The notes under the pieces are model-generated. The model ran no database searches. It saw only the letters and a program-made list of their open reading frames with translations, and was not told where the DNA came from. A DNA stretch of 6,961 nt, taken from positions 285 through 7,245 of the forward strand of contig JAGXNU010000105.1 in the NCBI GenBank assembly GCA_019894815.1, given 5' to 3'. The stretch is from Promethearchaeota archaeon. Lineage in GTDB: Archaea; Asgardarchaeota; Lokiarchaeia; Sigyniarchaeales; SOKP01. Positions 5,517 through 6,961 of the stretch are shown here, piece after piece; the first letter of the stretch is position 1, and every line of letters begins with the position of its first letter. A program made the position numbers and the translations under genes.

Positions 5517-6497
5517 TCACTCAGGTTTTCTTAAGTCTTCCAAAGCAAGATCTTTTTCTTGAGCCTTTTCATACTTCTCAATTTGATTTTGAATTGCAAT
5601 TTCTTCTTTCTTCAGCAATTCCTCTTCACTAAGCATGATCTTGCTAAGTTCTTCTTCACTCATTGGTTTTAGGAGCATTTGTATATTAAAATCTGAATTT
5701 TCTTCAATATTTTTTTGAAATACGGATTTCATTTCTCTTATTACCATCACTTTAGCTGAGGTCCCCCCTACTAAAGAAGGCATTGATGAAGGTCTTTTAA
5801 TCCGTTCAATTCCTGGTCCAGAACTGGATCTTACAGGCGGTCCAGAGGGTAAATAATTTGTTCCCGCATTAAATGAGACACTCTTCAAAACAGTGGTCAG
5901 ATTTTTCAATTCATTTGCAATCACTTTAAGCGTGCTATTATTTTCTTGAATTAATGAAGATATAGAGTCGCTGTCCATTACATTTTCAATCTGTTTTTTC
6001 TCTATAATGGTTATTTTTTTTTCTCTATTATTTACATAATCTTTTTGCACTTGAACGACTACCTTTTCATGAGTAATTGTGCTTTTAAGAGTTCTCCTTA
6101 AACTAAGATCTTCAAGTTGATAACCTACATAACAGTCTTCATTCATCCAAATATCTGCTAATTTGAACTTTTCTGAAAAGCTATATTCAATCTTTTGTCC
6201 TGAAAATAAGAAGATTATTACACTAAGGACTTTGATTTGAAGATCATCAATGGTAACAAAATCATCTAAGTCTATGGCAAATGATAAACACTCATTGGAA
6301 TGATAAATACGCTTGACTGAAATAAGAAGGGGAGGCTGCCTAGATGAAATATTTTGATTAATGATTTTAGATATCTCGAATTGTATGTTAATATACTTTA
6401 TCCGTTCTGGGAGATATAAATCCTTTTCTTCGTCGTCCTTCTCAAATTCTAAGAACAACTTTTTTTGATCGTCCCAAAGTATTTGGAACATTTCCAT
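5517..6497 (-). CDS. Uncharacterised protein with globular N-terminus, Pro/Ser/Gly linker and charged C-terminal helix
   Basis: 326 residues; family not recognised. Residues 1-155 look like a mixed alpha/beta domain (MFQILWDDQKKLFLEF, then an ISKIINQNI helix, strands PPLLISVKRIY and CLSFAIDLDDF, hydrophobic VLSVIIFLFSG at 90-100, and EYSFSEKFKLADIWM). The hydrophobic stretch is too short and too close to charges for a confident membrane helix. Residues 140-170 are strand-like and Lys-rich, 176-206 form a predicted helix (ISSLIQENNSTLKVIANELK), 216-247 are a Pro/Ser/Gly linker, and 275-326 are a highly charged helix in which SEEEL occurs twice ten residues apart (280-284, 290-294). No signal peptide. 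The ATG at 6497 has an AGGT 11 nt upstream; the ATG at codon 3 is an alternative. A TATA-like ATTTATTATA (plus-strand reading, 6538-6547) fits a leader of about 20 nt. Probably a cytoplasmic interaction protein. Confidence 0.75.
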   Translation of the reverse strand: MEMFQILWDDQKKLFLEFEKDDEEKDLYLPERIKYINIQFEISKIINQNISSRQPPLLISVKRIYHSNECLSFAIDLDDFVTIDDLQIKVLSVIIFLFSGQKIEYSFSEKFKLADIWMNEDCYVGYQLEDLSLRRTLKSTITHEKVVVQVQKDYVNNREKKITIIEKKQIENVMDSDSISSLIQENNSTLKVIANELKNLTTVLKSVSFNAGTNYLPSGPPVRSSSGPGIERIKRPSSMPSLVGGTSAKVMVIREMKSVFQKNIEENSDFNIQMLLKPMSEEELSKIMLSEEELLKKEEIAIQNQIEKYEKAQEKDLALEDLRKPE

Positions 6498-6622
6498 TTT
6501 GAATTTTGACCTTTCTTGTTCTCTCTTAATTATTTGAATTTATTATATTGAAAAAAACTCTTTAATCTCTTTAAATTATTGTGAGTTTGGGGAATTATTG
6601 ATTTTTAATTAGGATTAGACTC

Positions 6623-6628
6623 AAAAAA
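6623..6628 (-). terminator. Oligo-T terminator candidate after the deoxyribosyltransferase-like gene
   Basis: TTTTTT on the minus strand, 13-18 nt past the stop codon of the gene ending at 6642. Archaeal RNA polymerase ends transcription at short T-runs without needing a hairpin. The 144-bp gap that follows also holds a tandem pair CTCTTTAAT/CTCTTTAAA (6558-6575) and the promoter region of the next gene, but no further gene. Confidence 0.35.
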
Positions 6629-6641
6629 TTAGAATTATTAG

Positions 6642-6961
6642 TTAATCTTTCCTTAACTTTGATAGCCAATATACAGGACGCTTTAGTTTAGAAGTAAAAT
6701 ATTCTATCTCTTCCTTAGATTGGTCTCCGATATATCCATCAACATCCAAAACTAAAATTGCGTCATGATCTTCTAATTTTTTAAGAGCAATTAGTTGTAA
6801 TTTATCCCATTCTTTAGCTGAGAATTTTTCTTTATTTAACAATCCATCCACCGAACAGATTCCAACTAGTTTACCATAAATTATTTGTAATATAGTTTCG
6901 ATCTTGATGAAAATATCTTTAAACCGTATTGATCCTACTAAAAAGACCTTTTCTTCTTTAA
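6642..6961 (-). CDS. Nucleoside 2-deoxyribosyltransferase-like (SLOG-superfamily) protein, N-terminus beyond the window edge
   Basis: 105 residues are visible and the frame stays open to the right edge. Near the N-terminus KVFLVGSIRFKDIF (residues 4-17) matches the C/V-G-S-x-R-F-K nucleotide-binding start of the deoxyribosyltransferase/SLOG fold. The C-terminal half has EWDKLQLIALKKLEDHDAIL (50-69), then LVLDVDGYIGDQSKEEIEYF (69-88) and KRPVYWLS (93-100), which match the common pattern of helix, D-x-V-L-V, G-Y-I-G-x-S-x-x-E-I-E-Y and a K-P-V strand. A Glu in EEIEY (83/84/86) is the likely active-site position. Such proteins cleave or bind N-glycosidic bonds of nucleosides or nucleotides; the substrate here is unknown. 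A GTG at 6851 could be taken as the start and would give only 69 residues, but this would cut off the conserved GSIRF strand, so the real start lies at or beyond the edge. About 100-140 residues is the usual size of the short family members. Confidence 0.7.
   Translation of the reverse strand, partial: KEEKVFLVGSIRFKDIFIKIETILQIIYGKLVGICSVDGLLNKEKFSAKEWDKLQLIALKKLEDHDAILVLDVDGYIGDQSKEEIEYFTSKLKRPVYWLSKLRKD

Noticed and set aside
6036..6497. Possible membrane anchor in the unrecognised protein (VLSVIIFLFSG)
   Set aside because: Only about 11 hydrophobic residues, flanked closely by charged ones and inside an alternating strand-like region; more likely a buried strand or helix.
3423..6497. Single tight operon of the minus-strand genes
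   Set aside because: Gaps of 45 and 174 bp with separate TATA-like boxes and an inverted repeat argue for independent promoters, though read-through cannot be excluded.
6558..6575. Tandem 9-bp repeat CTCTTTAAT/CTCTTTAAA
   Set aside because: Two short AT-rich units in a spacer are expected by chance at this base composition.

Overview
The window looks archaeal. It is AT-rich (roughly one third G+C by eye) and holds a GPN-loop GTPase of archaeal/eukaryotic type. Upstream regions carry TATA-like boxes instead of bacterial -35/-10 pairs, and most start codons lack a clear Shine-Dalgarno sequence. A GIFT-domain protein resembling eukaryotic IFT52 would fit an Asgard archaeon (Lokiarchaeia/Heimdallarchaeia-like), but that placement is inference; no rRNA or other marker gene is present to settle it.

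Layout. At the left edge (1-386, minus) is the N-terminal part of a flavodoxin-like protein with an SD-supported TTG start. It is divergent from a plus-strand DRE-TIM metallolyase (550-1881) of the isopropylmalate/homocitrate/citramalate synthase family without a regulatory domain; a palindromic TATA element lies between them. The metallolyase converges, with a 12-bp gap, on a run of five minus-strand genes. In transcription order from the right edge these are: a nucleoside 2-deoxyribosyltransferase-like (SLOG-type) protein cut by the window end (6642-6961); an unrecognised protein with a Pro/Ser linker and a charged C-terminal helix (5517-6497); a GPN-loop GTPase (4566-5342); a sugar-1-phosphate nucleotidyltransferase with a left-handed beta-helix tail (3423-4520); and an IFT52-like GIFT-domain protein with a proline-rich linker and a C-terminal helical hairpin (1894-3258).

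The minus-strand genes are 45 to 174 bp apart, and several have their own TATA-like box at a suitable distance, so they look more like separately transcribed neighbours than one tight operon. The clearest functional pairings are only suggestive: a sugar-nucleotide synthesising enzyme beside a GIFT-domain protein (a fold previously linked to both intraflagellar transport and glycosylation), and a GPN GTPase, whose eukaryotic relatives assemble RNA polymerase. The GIFT protein and the unrecognised protein share a plan of globular N-terminus, proline-containing linker and charged helical C-terminus, as expected of adaptor or scaffold proteins.

No tRNA, rRNA, CRISPR array, insertion sequence or phage gene was seen, and no gene-free stretch exceeds 300 bases. 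The intergenic regions hold several short perfect palindromes and inverted repeats worth testing as operators.
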